Part shown: positions 1 through 7,745 of the stretch, piece by piece
Position numbering within the stretch: the stretch's first letter is position 1
How the letters are laid out: each line of letters starts with the position of its first letter
Source: an uncultured Lachnospiraceae bacterium
GTDB taxonomy: Bacteria; Bacillota; Clostridia; Lachnospirales; Lachnospiraceae
Assembly (NCBI GenBank): GCA_902789175.1
Contig: CADANF010000007.1
Location: 1 to 64,000 of the forward strand
Reading direction: 5' to 3'
DNA: 64,000 nt
The notes under the pieces: generated by a model
What the model was told of the DNA's origin: nothing
The model's input: the letters and a program-made list of their open reading frames with translations, nothing else
Databases searched by the model: none
Translations under genes and position numbers: made by a program

Positions 1-62
1 CTGAGTGTAAGGGCCGTAAGGCTTTCAGCTGAGGTGTACTAATAGGTCGAGGGCTTATCCTA
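1..62 (+). rRNA. 23S rRNA, 3' end (partial)
   Basis: The first ~60 bases carry the conserved 3' end of bacterial 23S rRNA, including the segment CTAATAGGTCGAGGGCTTA that closes helix 1 with the 5' end of the molecule. The rest lies upstream of the window. No 5S rRNA follows: only about 160 AT-rich bases separate this end from the first tRNA. The exact 3' end is approximate. Confidence 0.9.
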
Positions 63-145
63 ATAGAGATTAAAGCGTAATGCTTCTAAAAAAGTTTGTA
101 GTTTTTCAAAATTTAAAAAAGTTTTTAAAAAAATTTAAAAAAGTC

Positions 146-174
146 TTGACAAACATCTGACAATCTGCTAAGAT
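146..174 (+). promoter_or_regulatory. sigma-A promoter of the tRNA operon
   Basis: A perfect -35 (TTGACA, 146-151) and a -10 of TAAGAT (169-174) are separated by 17 bp. It sits 50 bp upstream of tRNA-Asp, so the tRNA cluster can be transcribed independently of the rRNA operon. Confidence 0.85.
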
Positions 175-223
175 ATTAGATGTTGACTGACTTCTGTATG
201 AAGTAAAATAAAGAACAAGTTAT

Positions 224-297
224 GGCCCAGTGGCTCAGTTGGTTAGAGCGCCGCCCTGTCACGGCGGAGGTCACGAGTCCGAGTCTCGTCTGGGTCG
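224..297 (+). tRNA. tRNA-Asp (GTC)
   Basis: A full cloverleaf is visible. Acceptor GGCCCAG pairs with CTGGGTC (one G-U pair), anticodon GTC is at 258-260, and the discriminator base is G297. The 3' CCA is not encoded. It is the first gene of the six-tRNA operon. A perfect 10-bp palindrome lies at 299-320, directly after it. Confidence 0.97.
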
Positions 298-331
298 CTA
301 ATCTTCAACTTTGAAGATTAACTTAAAATAT

Positions 332-404
332 GGGATCTTAGCTCAGCTGGGAGAGCATCTGCCTTACAAGCAGAGGGTCACAGGTTCGAGCCCTGTAGGT
401 CCCA
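332..404 (+). tRNA. tRNA-Val (TAC)
   Basis: Cloverleaf with acceptor GGGATCT/AGGTCCC, anticodon TAC at 365-367, a standard GGTTCGAG T-loop region and discriminator A404. CCA is not encoded. Second tRNA of the operon. Confidence 0.97.
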
Positions 405-412
405 TAGATTAA

Positions 413-485
413 GCCGATGTGGCTCAATTGGCAGAGCAGCTGATTTGTAATCAGCAGGTTATCGGTTCGAGTCCGATCATCGGCT
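413..485 (+). tRNA. tRNA-Thr (TGT)
   Basis: Acceptor GCCGATG/CATCGGC, anticodon stem GCTGA/TCAGC, anticodon TGT at 446-448, discriminator T485. CCA is not encoded. Third tRNA of the operon. Confidence 0.97.
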
Positions 486-514
486 TTTGATGTTTAATTA
501 AATATTAGACATAT

Positions 515-596
515 GGATGGATTCCCGAGTGGCCAAAGGGGACAGACTGTAAATCTGCTGCAACTTGCTTCGATGGTTCGAATCCATCTCCATCCA
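515..596 (+). tRNA. tRNA-Tyr (GTA)
   Basis: An 82-nt class II tRNA with a long variable arm. Acceptor GGATGGA/TCCATCC, anticodon GTA at 549-551, discriminator A596. The long variable arm is expected for bacterial tRNA-Tyr. Fourth tRNA of the operon. Confidence 0.97.
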
Positions 597-604
597 TTCA
601 ATAT

Positions 605-678
605 CGCGGGGTGGAGCAGTCTGGAAGCTCGTCGGGCTCATAACCCGAAGGTCATAGGTTCAAATCCTGTCCCCGCTA
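605..678 (+). tRNA. initiator tRNA-fMet (CAT)
   Basis: Anticodon CAT at 639-641 lies in the initiator stem with GGG/CCC pairs (TCGGGCTCATAACCCGA). The first acceptor pair is unpaired, C605 opposite T677, which is the initiator hallmark recognised by methionyl-tRNA formyltransferase. The usual bacterial mismatch is C-A; here it is C-U. CCA is not encoded. Confidence 0.95.
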
Positions 679-721
679 CTTCTGGATTGTTAAAATCCTT
701 TTTTTATGCGATAAAGCATTA

Positions 722-794
<73 letters not shown>

Positions 795-796
795 CG

Positions 797-829
797 AAGC
801 CTTGAAGTAATCTTCAAGGCTTTTTCTTT
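797..829 (+). terminator. intrinsic terminator of the tRNA operon
   Basis: A perfect 11-bp stem (797-807 with 812-822, loop TAAT) is followed by a T-rich run to 829. It ends the tRNA transcript just after tRNA-Phe. Confidence 0.92.
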
Positions 830-877
830 ATCTATTGTTATTTAATTTTAATTCCGTATTTCAGGATAGGAATAGTC

Positions 878-1060
878 ATGGATAAGATAAATTTTGAAGT
901 AGGACAAAAAGTAATATTTAAGAAAAATCATCCTTGTGGATCAAAAGAATGGATCATTGAACGCACTGGAGCAGACTTCAGAGTAAAGTGTGTTAAATGT
1001 GGAAGAAGTCTTATGTTAACAAGGAGAAACTTCGAGAAATCTTTTAAAGATTTTGCTTAA
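878..1060 (+). CDS. DUF951 family protein
   Basis: A 60-residue protein. It matches the DUF951 pattern as I know it: an N-terminal FEVGQKVIFKKNHPCGSKEW segment, then a CVKCG pair of cysteines and a basic C-terminus (RRNFEKSF). With the HPCG cysteine, three Cys are placed as in small metal- or nucleic-acid-binding proteins, but the family's function is unknown to me. In Firmicutes it is often found near rpsF or next to mechanosensitive-channel genes. Here it stands between the tRNA operon and rpsF. The ribosome site is weak (AGGATAGG, 863-870). Confidence 0.8.
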   Translation: MDKINFEVGQKVIFKKNHPCGSKEWIIERTGADFRVKCVKCGRSLMLTRRNFEKSFKDFA

Positions 1061-1105
1061 AAATGCTTGCTTTTTAGCATTGTTCTATGTTATTATCAAT
1101 CTCTG

Positions 1106-1171
1106 TGATATATTTAATATATTCCTTGCTTCTGCTTTAAGCACTGCGTCTGACGCGATTTTATAAGCAGA
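1106..1171 (+). promoter_or_regulatory. rpsF operon promoter (extended -10) and leader stem-loop
   Basis: TG-A-TATATT at 1106-1114 reads as an extended -10 element, but no good -35 is present 17 bp upstream. The leader then folds as TCTGCTT (1131-1137) with AAGCAGA (1165-1171), enclosing GCG/CGC with a 5-nt loop. In bacteria the S6:S18 complex binds the rpsF leader. The conserved CCG bulge of that motif is not evident here, so the regulatory role is a guess. Confidence 0.4.
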
Positions 1172-1201
1172 GGCCTAAAGACCATAAGGAGGTGCAAAAG
1201 A

Positions 1202-1489
1202 ATGAACAAGTATGAATTAGCGTTAGTTATTAGCACAAGAATTGAAGATGACGCTAGAGAGGCTGTTCTCGAGAAGGTAAAAGATCTCATTGCTAAGGTT
1301 GGCGGTACAATTTCAAACATCGATGACCAGGGCAGAAAGAGAATGGCTTACGAAGTTCAGGATATGAAGGAAGGTTATTATTACTTCATTCAGATGGAAG
1401 CTCCAACAGAAGCTCCAGCTAAGTTTGAATCATCACTTCGTATCATGGATGGTGTTATAAGATACCTTGTTGTTAGACAGGACGCTTAA
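1202..1489 (+). CDS. rpsF: 30S ribosomal protein S6
   Basis: A 95-residue protein, the normal S6 length. It begins MNKYELALVI and has the family's GRKRMAYEVQDMKEGYYYF core followed by a LRIMDGVIRYLVVR ending. S6 binds the central domain of 16S rRNA as a dimer with S18, which is encoded two genes downstream. A strong AAGGAGG (1187-1193) precedes the ATG. It is first in the conserved rpsF-ssb-rpsR operon; the gap to ssb is 35 bp. Confidence 0.98.
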   Translation: MNKYELALVISTRIEDDAREAVLEKVKDLIAKVGGTISNIDDQGRKRMAYEVQDMKEGYYYFIQMEAPTEAPAKFESSLRIMDGVIRYLVVRQDA

Positions 1490-1524
1490 TTCTCTTTAAC
1501 CAGGTATTGGGAAGGAGTCTAACA

Positions 1525-1971
1525 ATGAATAAAGTTATTCTTATGGGACGTTTAACACGTGACCCAGAAGTAAGATATTCTCAGGGACAGAGCGGTGATC
1601 AGATGGCTATAGCAAGATATACTCTTGCAGTAGACAGAAGACAGAGAAAAACAGGTGATCAGCAGACAGCTGACTTTATAAACTGTGTTGCCTTTGGACG
1701 TTCTGCAGAATTTGCTGAGAAGTATTTAAGACAAGGAATCAAGATTGCAATAACAGGTCGTATCCAGACTGGTAGTTATACCAATAAGGAAGGACAGAAA
1801 GTTTACACAACAGAAGTTGTAGTAGAAGAGCAGGAATTTGCTGAAAGCAAGAATTCTTCATCTCAGGCCGGTTCTTATCAGCCTGACACATCAAGTGCTC
1901 CTGAAGCAGCTAGTGCTGAAGGTTTCATGAGCATTCCTGATGGAATTGAAAATGATCTTCCATTTAAGTAA
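1525..1971 (+). CDS. ssb: single-stranded DNA-binding protein
   Basis: I place the start at ATG 1525, giving 148 residues. An in-frame TTG at 1507 exists, but GGAAGGAG (1509-1516) between the two is the ribosome site. The N-terminal OB fold (MNKVILMGRLTRDPEVRY, then FINCVAFGRSAEFAEKYL and GRIQTGSYTN) binds ssDNA as a tetramer in replication and repair. A Ser/Ala-rich linker follows. The acidic tail ends DGIENDLPFK, the conserved tip that docks partner proteins such as PriA and RecO. It sits between rpsF and rpsR, as usual in Firmicutes. Confidence 0.98.
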   Translation: MNKVILMGRLTRDPEVRYSQGQSGDQMAIARYTLAVDRRQRKTGDQQTADFINCVAFGRSAEFAEKYLRQGIKIAITGRIQTGSYTNKEGQKVYTTEVVVEEQEFAESKNSSSQAGSYQPDTSSAPEAASAEGFMSIPDGIENDLPFK

Positions 1972-2007
1972 AATTCCTGTTTCCTAATTTTTGAAGGAGG
2001 AATAAAA

Positions 2008-2274
2008 ATGCCTTTTAATAAGTCAGAAAATAGAGACGCAGCTCCTATGAAGAGAAGACCTATGCGTAGAAGAAGAAAGGTTTGCGTTTTCTGTTCAGAT
2101 AAGAATCAGGGAATCGATTATAAGGATGTTAACTTACTTAGAAAGTACATTTCTGAGAGAGGAAAGATCCTTCCTAGAAGAATTACAGGTAACTGCGCTA
2201 AGCATCAGAGAGAGCTTACAGTTGCTGTTAAGAGAGCTAGACAGATCGCCCTTATTCCATACGTTGTAGAGTAA
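2008..2274 (+). CDS. rpsR: 30S ribosomal protein S18
   Basis: An 88-residue protein with a basic N-terminus and the S18 core ([20 protein letters not shown], then [17 protein letters not shown] and IALIPYV). S18 joins S6 on the small-subunit platform. GGAGGA lies at 1995-2000. The CxxC near residue 26 is typical of zinc-type (C+) S18 proteins. It closes the rpsF operon; a terminator begins 11 bp after the stop. Confidence 0.98.
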   Translation: MPFNKSENRDAAPMKRRPMRRRRKVCVFCSDKNQGIDYKDVNLLRKYISERGKILPRRITGNCAKHQRELTVAVKRARQIALIPYVVE

Positions 2275-2285
2275 GAGTTAATAGA

Positions 2286-2322
2286 AGCATCATCTTGCGT
2301 TAGGCGAGATGGTGCTTTTTTT
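2286..2322 (+). terminator. intrinsic terminator after rpsR
   Basis: A stem of about 13 bp with G-U pairs (2286-2299 with 2303-2315, loop near GTTA) is followed by seven T (2316-2322). Confidence 0.9.
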
Positions 2323-2374
2323 CGTTATAGCTTTTTTGTTATAGAAAAAATCTCTACAAGTAAATAATATTTTG

Positions 2375-2383
2375 TGTTATAAT
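2375..2383 (+). promoter_or_regulatory. extended -10 promoter of dapL
   Basis: TG-T-TATAAT at 2375-2383 is a perfect -10 with the extended TG. No convincing -35 is present at the right distance. It lies 60 bp before the dapL start, just after the rpsR terminator. Confidence 0.7.
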
Positions 2384-2442
2384 ATCAAAGCCGCAAATTT
2401 TACGGTAAAAATACGATTATGAATGATCAGGAGGAAAATACG

Positions 2443-3660
2443 ATGATCCGTGTAAATGAAGACTATTTAAAACTCCCTGGCTCTTACCTTTTTTCAAATA
2501 TTGCAAAGAAGGTAGCAGCGTTTACAGAGGCTAACCCTGACAAGAAGATTATCAGACTTGGTATCGGTGATGTAACTCAGCCCCTTTGCCCTGCTGTTAT
2601 CAAAGCACTTCACAGCGCAGTAGATGAAATGGCAGACAAAGATACATTTAGAGGATATGCACCTGATCTTGGATACTCATTCCTCCGTGATACTATAGTT
2701 GAAAAAGTTTATAAGAAACTTGGAGCTGGTATTAACAGCGATGAGATATTTATCAGTGATGGAGCAAAGTCAGATTCAGGTAATATCCAGGAGATCTTCA
2801 CTCATGACACAAAGGTTGCTGTATGTGATCCGGTTTATCCTGTTTATGTAGATACAAATGTTATGTCAGGACGTACAGGCATTTATGATGAAAATACAGG
2901 ACTCTGGAGCAATGTGATCTATATGCCTTGTACAGCAGCAAATAATTATTGCCCTGAATTCCCTAAAGAAGTTCCAGATCTTATCTATCTCTGCTTCCCA
3001 AATAATCCAACAGGTGCCACAATTACAAAGGCTCAGCTTCAGGATTGGGTTGATTATGCAAATAAGAATAAGGCTGTTATTGTTTATGATGCAGCTTACG
3101 AAGCATATATCAGTGAAGAAGATGTGCCACATTCTATCTATGAATGTGAAGGCGCAAGAACCTGTGCTATAGAGATAAGAAGTTTCTCAAAAAATGCAGG
3201 TTTCACTGGTACTCGTCTTGGATATACTGTTGTTCCTTCAGAACTTAAAGATGCTGATGGAGTTGAGATAAGACAGCTTTGGGCAAGACGTCATGGAACA
3301 AAGTTTAACGGTGCTCCTTACATTATTCAGAGAGCCGGTGAGGCAGTATTCTCTGAAGAAGGACAGAAGGAAACAAATGAGCAGATCGCTTACTATATGA
3401 ACAATGCCAAAGTTATCCTTGAAGGTCTTAAAGCAGCTGGTTATACAGTTTCTGGTGGTGTAAACGCACCTTACATCTGGCTTAAGACTCCAGATAATAT
3501 GACATCATGGGATTTCTTCGATTATCTTCTTCTTAATGCAAATGTTGTAGGTACTCCTGGTTCAGGATTTGGTCCTTCAGGTGAGGGATATTTCAGACTT
3601 ACAGCTTTCGGAACATATGAAAATACTGTAGAAGCAGTTGAGAGAATCAAGAATCTGTAA
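2443..3660 (+). CDS. dapL: LL-diaminopimelate aminotransferase
   Basis: A PLP-dependent fold-type I aminotransferase that converts tetrahydrodipicolinate plus glutamate directly to LL-diaminopimelate, bypassing the succinylase and acetylase steps of lysine and peptidoglycan precursor synthesis. The start is placed at ATG 2443 (405 residues) because AGGAGG (2429-2434) lies between it and an upstream in-frame ATG at 2419. DapL hallmarks are the opening [31 protein letters not shown], and [15 protein letters not shown], where the Lys of SFSKN should bind PLP. The gene is single, with its own promoter and a following terminator. Confidence 0.95.
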   Translation: MIRVNEDYLKLPGSYLFSNIAKKVAAFTEANPDKKIIRLGIGDVTQPLCPAVIKALHSAVDEMADKDTFRGYAPDLGYSFLRDTIVEKVYKKLGAGINSDEIFISDGAKSDSGNIQEIFTHDTKVAVCDPVYPVYVDTNVMSGRTGIYDENTGLWSNVIYMPCTAANNYCPEFPKEVPDLIYLCFPNNPTGATITKAQLQDWVDYANKNKAVIVYDAAYEAYISEEDVPHSIYECEGARTCAIEIRSFSKNAGFTGTRLGYTVVPSELKDADGVEIRQLWARRHGTKFNGAPYIIQRAGEAVFSEEGQKETNEQIAYYMNNAKVILEGLKAAGYTVSGGVNAPYIWLKTPDNMTSWDFFDYLLLNANVVGTPGSGFGPSGEGYFRLTAFGTYENTVEAVERIKNL

Positions 3661-3682
3661 TAAAATATAAAAGTAATAGTTA

Positions 3683-3712
3683 AATGACCGGCTATTATAG
3701 CTGGTCATTTTT
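3683..3712 (+). terminator. intrinsic terminator after dapL
   Basis: A 12-bp stem, AATGACCGGCTA with TAGCTGGTCATT (3683-3709, one G-U pair), has a 3-nt loop and a short T run to 3712. Confidence 0.85.
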
Positions 3713-3741
3713 CATCTTATAAAGAAATAATGGGGTGTTTT

Positions 3742-4809
3742 ATGACAAAAAAAGATCTTTCTTTTTTCAAGGATAAGAAAATACTTATTACTGGTCATAC
3801 GGGTTTTAAAGGATCCTGGCTTTCTATGATACTTATAATGTCGGGTGCCTGTGTTACAGGTTATTCACTTGAACCTCCAACTGAACCATCGCTTTTTAAA
3901 CTGGTGGGCCTCGATAATAAAATGAGATCGGTAATAGGAGATATAAGGGACAGGGAACATTTGTTTAAAGTATTTAAAGAAACAAATCCCGAAATAGTTA
4001 TACACCTGGCGGCTCAGCCTATCGTGAGAGAATCCTACATAGATCCTGTTTATACATATGAAACTAATGTAATGGGAACAGTAAATATCTGTGAAGCTGT
4101 TAGGCAAAATGGAACAGTCAGTTCTTTTTTAAATGTAACAACAGATAAAGTGTATAAGAATCGCGAATGGTTATGGGGTTACAGGGAAGATGAAATGCTA
4201 GATGGTTATGATCCATATTCTAATTCCAAATCCTGTTCTGAATTAGTTACACATTCTTATATAAATTCATATTTTAATGAAATGGGAATAGCAGCAAGTA
4301 CTGCCCGTGCGGGGAATGTTATCGGGGGCGGCGATTTTGCAAAGGACAGGATAATACCTGACTCAGTCAGAGCAGCTTTAAATAATGAGAGTATCAAGGT
4401 CAGAAATCCTTATTCCATAAGACCTTATCAGCATGTTTTAGAACCTCTCAGCATATATCTTACTATTGTAAAAAAACAGTATGAAGATAAGAAATATGCC
4501 GGGTATTACAATGTAGGACCGGATGATAAGGATTGCATCACTACAGGAGATTTAGTAGATCTGTTCTGCAATAAATGGAATGAAATAAATAATTCTACAC
4601 TTAAGTGGGAAAATGTATCTGATATGGGACCTCACGAAGCAACATTTTTAAAGCTGGATTGTTCAAAGATAAAATCAGTCTTTGGCTGGAAGCCGGTATG
4701 GGATATAGAAAAAGCCATTTATATGACTGTAAAATGGACTAAGGCTTATGTATCAAATGATGATATAGCATGTGAAATGGTTTCAGAAATAAAAGAATTT
4801 TTTAGATAA
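3742..4809 (+). CDS. rfbG: CDP-glucose 4,6-dehydratase
   Basis: An NAD-dependent short-chain sugar-nucleotide enzyme that turns CDP-glucose into CDP-4-keto-6-deoxyglucose, the first committed step to 3,6-dideoxyhexoses. Visible are the Rossmann motif TGHTGFKGSW, HLAAQPIVRESY, NVTTDKVY and the catalytic YSNSK. HLAAQPIVRESY and the GWKPVWD ending are typical of RfbG rather than of dTDP- or GDP-sugar dehydratases. ATG 3742 (355 residues) follows GGGGTG (3732-3737); ATG 3730 would overlap that site. The rfbH gene starts 19 bp after the stop. The CDP-glucose-forming gene rfbF is not in the window. Confidence 0.9.
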   Translation: MTKKDLSFFKDKKILITGHTGFKGSWLSMILIMSGACVTGYSLEPPTEPSLFKLVGLDNKMRSVIGDIRDREHLFKVFKETNPEIVIHLAAQPIVRESYIDPVYTYETNVMGTVNICEAVRQNGTVSSFLNVTTDKVYKNREWLWGYREDEMLDGYDPYSNSKSCSELVTHSYINSYFNEMGIAASTARAGNVIGGGDFAKDRIIPDSVRAALNNESIKVRNPYSIRPYQHVLEPLSIYLTIVKKQYEDKKYAGYYNVGPDDKDCITTGDLVDLFCNKWNEINNSTLKWENVSDMGPHEATFLKLDCSKIKSVFGWKPVWDIEKAIYMTVKWTKAYVSNDDIACEMVSEIKEFFR

Positions 4810-4828
4810 ATTAAAAGAGGAAGAATTT

Positions 4829-6181
4829 ATGGGAAGATGGCAAAATGAAGAAGAAGCAAGAGAAGAGATAAAGTCACTTGTTTCAGAGTTTTATAAGGAA
4901 TTTAAAGAGCCTGAACAAAATAAGAAATTTAAGGAAGGTGACAGGATACCTTATGCATCAAGAGTATATGATGAAAAGGAAATGATGAGCCTTACGGATG
5001 CAACACTTGATTTCTGGCTTACAGCAGGAAGATTTTCCGACAGATTTGAAAAAGAATTTGCAGAATGGATAGGAGTCAGATATGTAAATCTGGTAAATAG
5101 CGGTTCATCAGCTAATCTGCTGGCATTTGCTGCTCTTACATCACCTTTACTTAAAGAAAGAGCAATTAAAAGAGGAGATGAGGTAATAACTGTTGCCTGT
5201 GGTTTCCCTACTACTATAGCGCCAATCCTTCAATATGGCGCAGTTCCGGTATTTGTGGATGTAACTATTCCTGAATATAATATTGATGTTAATATGCTGC
5301 AAAATGCTCTTTCCGAAAAGACTAAAGCTGTAATGATAGCACATACTTTAGGAAATCCATTTAATCTTAAGGCGGTAAAAGAATTATGTGATAAGAATAA
5401 CCTCTGGCTTGTAGAAGATAACTGTGATGCCTTAGGTTCAAAATATACTATTGATGGTGTGACAAAATTCACAGGAACATGGGGAGATATAGGGACTTCT
5501 TCCTTCTATCCTCCTCATCATATGACAATGGGGGAAGGCGGAGCTGTTTATACAGATAACCCTCTCCTTCAAAAGATAATAAGATCTATGCGTGACTGGG
5601 GAAGAGAATGTGTCTGCCCTCCGGGAAAAGATAATCTGTGTGGCCACAGATTTGATGGGGATTTTGGACTTCTTCCTCATGGATATGATCATAAATATGT
5701 TTACAGCCATTTAGGATTTAATCTAAAAGTGAGCGATATGCAGGCTGCGGTTGGTGTTGAACAGTTAAAGAAATTCCCTTCATTTATAGAGAAAAGAATT
5801 GAAAACTGGAATTATCTTTTAGAGGGATTAAGTGATCTTTCTGATAAGCTAATCCTTCCTAAAGCTGAAGATAACAGTGCTCCATCCTGGTTTGGATTTC
5901 TTATAACTTTAAGAGAGGATTCAGGACTTAACAGGACTAATATTACCAGATATATAGAAAATCATAATGTGCAGACGAGACTACTTTTCAGCGGAAATAT
6001 CACACTTCATCCATGCTTTGATGAGATAAGAGATACGGATGCTTATAGAGTAGCGGGAAGCTTGAAAAACACAGATTATATAATGAATAATACCTTTTGG
6101 ATAGGTGTTTATCCAGGAATGACTAAAGAAAAATTAGATTATATGATACGTGTAATACATGAAGCAATGAACGAAAAATAA
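4829..6181 (+). CDS. rfbH: CDP-4-keto-6-deoxyglucose 3-dehydrase (E1, RfbH)
   Basis: A PMP- and [2Fe-2S]-dependent dehydrase that removes the 3-OH of CDP-4-keto-6-deoxyglucose to open the 3,6-dideoxysugar route (450 residues). Fold-type I elements are visible (LVNSGSSANLLA, VEDNCDALGS). The PLP-lysine is replaced by histidine in SFYPPHHMTMGEGG, the signature of E1. The iron-sulfur cysteines are the Cys of DNCDALG plus C-x-C-x7-C in CVCPPGKDNLC. AGAGGAAG lies before the ATG. It forms a two-gene unit with rfbG. E1 normally needs the reductase RfbI/E3, which is not nearby, nor are the epimerases or reductases that finish paratose, tyvelose, abequose or ascarylose. Confidence 0.92.
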   Translation: MGRWQNEEEAREEIKSLVSEFYKEFKEPEQNKKFKEGDRIPYASRVYDEKEMMSLTDATLDFWLTAGRFSDRFEKEFAEWIGVRYVNLVNSGSSANLLAFAALTSPLLKERAIKRGDEVITVACGFPTTIAPILQYGAVPVFVDVTIPEYNIDVNMLQNALSEKTKAVMIAHTLGNPFNLKAVKELCDKNNLWLVEDNCDALGSKYTIDGVTKFTGTWGDIGTSSFYPPHHMTMGEGGAVYTDNPLLQKIIRSMRDWGRECVCPPGKDNLCGHRFDGDFGLLPHGYDHKYVYSHLGFNLKVSDMQAAVGVEQLKKFPSFIEKRIENWNYLLEGLSDLSDKLILPKAEDNSAPSWFGFLITLREDSGLNRTNITRYIENHNVQTRLLFSGNITLHPCFDEIRDTDAYRVAGSLKNTDYIMNNTFWIGVYPGMTKEKLDYMIRVIHEAMNEK

Positions 6182-6214
6182 GGTATATGAGATTTATTGT
6201 GCAATTGTGATTTA

Positions 6215-6243
6215 TTGACAATAAATACCATTTAACGTATAAT
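6215..6243 (+). promoter_or_regulatory. perfect sigma-A promoter of the SPFH operon
   Basis: TTGACA (6215-6220) and TATAAT (6238-6243) are separated by exactly 17 bp, one of very few full-consensus promoters in the window. The start of transcription would be near 6250, giving a leader of about 85 nt. Confidence 0.92.
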
Positions 6244-6258
6244 TTTTGTTGGATGTTG

Positions 6259-6282
6259 ACCAAAACGAAAACGTTTTTGGTT
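6259..6282 (+). promoter_or_regulatory. operator-like palindrome in the SPFH leader
   Basis: An imperfect palindrome centred on AAAACGTTTT (6268-6277), with CCAAAA/TTTTGG-like flanks, lies about 10-30 bp after the predicted transcription start. The central CG with A/T arms is the form bound by LacI/GalR-family dimers. It matches the CcpA cre consensus at roughly 11 of 14 positions. The binder is inferred. Confidence 0.45.
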
Positions 6283-6335
6283 TGAAAAATTACCATAACG
6301 AAAAAGATTATGGAATATATATGGAGGTATAAATA

Positions 6336-7742
6336 ATGGGATTTATTCAAGCATTCGCAGGCGCTCTTGGAGGAACATTTGCTGATCAGTGGTTAGATTT
6401 CTACGGACCACAGGAAGGTGTATCAGCTACAGCAGGTATCTTCCCTGGTTATCCAATGGGACGCAACAACGGAAGAGGAGCAAACTATAAAGGAAACGAG
6501 AATATCATTACAAATGGTAGTAAGGTTATCGTTCCTGAAGGAACAGCTCTTATCACAATTCAGGACGGGGCTATCACAAATGTAATCACACAGGTTGGTG
6601 GTTATATCATGGCAAATGATGATCCAAATGCAAAGTCAATCTTTGCTGGTGATGGATTTATCGATTCACTTGTAAAGTCAACATGGGAAAAAGTTAAGTT
6701 CGGTGGTGTTCCAAATACACAGCAGCTTCTTTTCTATGTAAATCTTAAGGAAATCCCAAATAATAAATTTGGTACTCAGTCAGAAATCTACTGGGATGAT
6801 GCATTCTTTGGAACACAGGTTGGTGCTCTTACAAGAGGTACATATACTCTTAGAATTACAGACCCAATCCTTTTCGCAAAGAATTTTGTTCCAGTTAAAT
6901 ATCTTACAGCAGGTGCAGAACCATTTGATTTTGCAGATATGGATAATGAAGCTGGAGAGCAGCTTTTCAACGAAGTAGTTGGAAGCCTTTCAGCAGCATT
7001 CTCTAACTATACAAATGATCCTTCTAAGGGAAATCGTATGACAAAGATCCAGGGTGATCAGATCGGTTTCGCTCAGGCATTATCAAAGGCTGTAGATGAT
7101 GGTTATCAGTGGAAGCAGGACAGAGGTCTTGAAATCGTAAAGGTTGCTATCACAGCAATTGAGTATGATGATGACACAAAGGAAATGATGAAGGATGTCA
7201 AGAGAGCAGATGCTCTTTCTGGCGCAAGAGGAAATTCATTCATGCAGCAGTCAGTTGCAAGAGGTATGCAGGCAGCTGGAGAAAATGGCGGCGGCATGGG
7301 CATGGCATTCATGGGAATGGGCATGGGTGCTGCAGGCGGCATGATGAATGGAATGCAGCAGCCTAATAATCCTAGCACATATCAGCCAAACTTTGGCGGA
7401 CAGCAGATGCAGCAGAATCCATATGGACAGCCAATGCAGCAGAATCCATATGGACAGCCAATGCAGCAGAACCCATACGGACAGCCAATGCAGCAGAACC
7501 CATATGGACAGCCAATGCCACAGCAGCCATACGGACAGCCACAGCCAATGCAGCAGGATCCATATGCACAGCAGGCACAACAGCCTACTCAGCCAGCACA
7601 GGATATGTCGCAGCCTGCTCAGCCAGCACAGGGTGGACAGGATCCAACAGCAAAGCTTATCGAGATGAAGAAGCTTCTTGATGCTGGTGTAATTTCTCAG
7701 GAAGAATTTGATAAAGTAAAGTCTCAGGTATTGGGGTTATAA
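6336..7742 (+). CDS. SPFH-domain protein with Q/P repeats and SHOCT tail (YdjI-like)
   Basis: A 468-residue protein. The N-terminal ~330 residues resemble the SPFH 'virion core-like' family of B. subtilis YdjI (MGFIQAFAGALGGTFADQW, VPEGTALITIQDG). A Gly/Met-rich stretch follows, then five tandem copies of MQQNPYGQP. A C-terminal SHOCT domain ends it (LIEMKKLLDAGVISQEEFDKVKSQVL). SPFH proteins oligomerise at membranes. YdjI works with the zinc-ribbon protein YdjG to bring PspA to stressed membranes in B. subtilis, and the next gene here (3 bp away) is a YdjG-like protein. GGAGG precedes ATG 6336. Membrane stress is an inference from the family; no pspA is in the window. Confidence 0.85.
   Translation: MGFIQAFAGALGGTFADQWLDFYGPQEGVSATAGIFPGYPMGRNNGRGANYKGNENIITNGSKVIVPEGTALITIQDGAITNVITQVGGYIMANDDPNAKSIFAGDGFIDSLVKSTWEKVKFGGVPNTQQLLFYVNLKEIPNNKFGTQSEIYWDDAFFGTQVGALTRGTYTLRITDPILFAKNFVPVKYLTAGAEPFDFADMDNEAGEQLFNEVVGSLSAAFSNYTNDPSKGNRMTKIQGDQIGFAQALSKAVDDGYQWKQDRGLEIVKVAITAIEYDDDTKEMMKDVKRADALSGARGNSFMQQSVARGMQAAGENGGGMGMAFMGMGMGAAGGMMNGMQQPNNPSTYQPNFGGQQMQQNPYGQPMQQNPYGQPMQQNPYGQPMQQNPYGQPMPQQPYGQPQPMQQDPYAQQAQQPTQPAQDMSQPAQPAQGGQDPTAKLIEMKKLLDAGVISQEEFDKVKSQVLGL
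7407..7541 (+). repeat. 27-bp in-frame tandem repeat (5 units)
   Basis: Units at 7407, 7434, 7461, 7488 and 7515 encode MQQNPYGQP; the last unit is diverged (MPQQPYGQP). Units differ at synonymous third positions. It forms the flexible linker between the SPFH and SHOCT parts of the protein and may vary in copy number. Confidence 0.95.
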
Positions 7743-7745
7743 TTT

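Noticed and set aside
1131..1171. The S6:S18-binding motif in the rpsF leader
   Set aside because: A stem-loop is present but the conserved CCG bulge cannot be seen, so it is listed only as a leader stem.
7407..7541. Regular 27-bp repeats, as in a CRISPR array
   Set aside because: Units are contiguous with no spacers, in frame, and encode the MQQNPYGQP linker of the SPFH protein.
7251..7668. Long open frames on other frames and the opposite strand within the SPFH gene
   Set aside because: They follow from the repetitive, codon-biased repeat region; none has a ribosome site.
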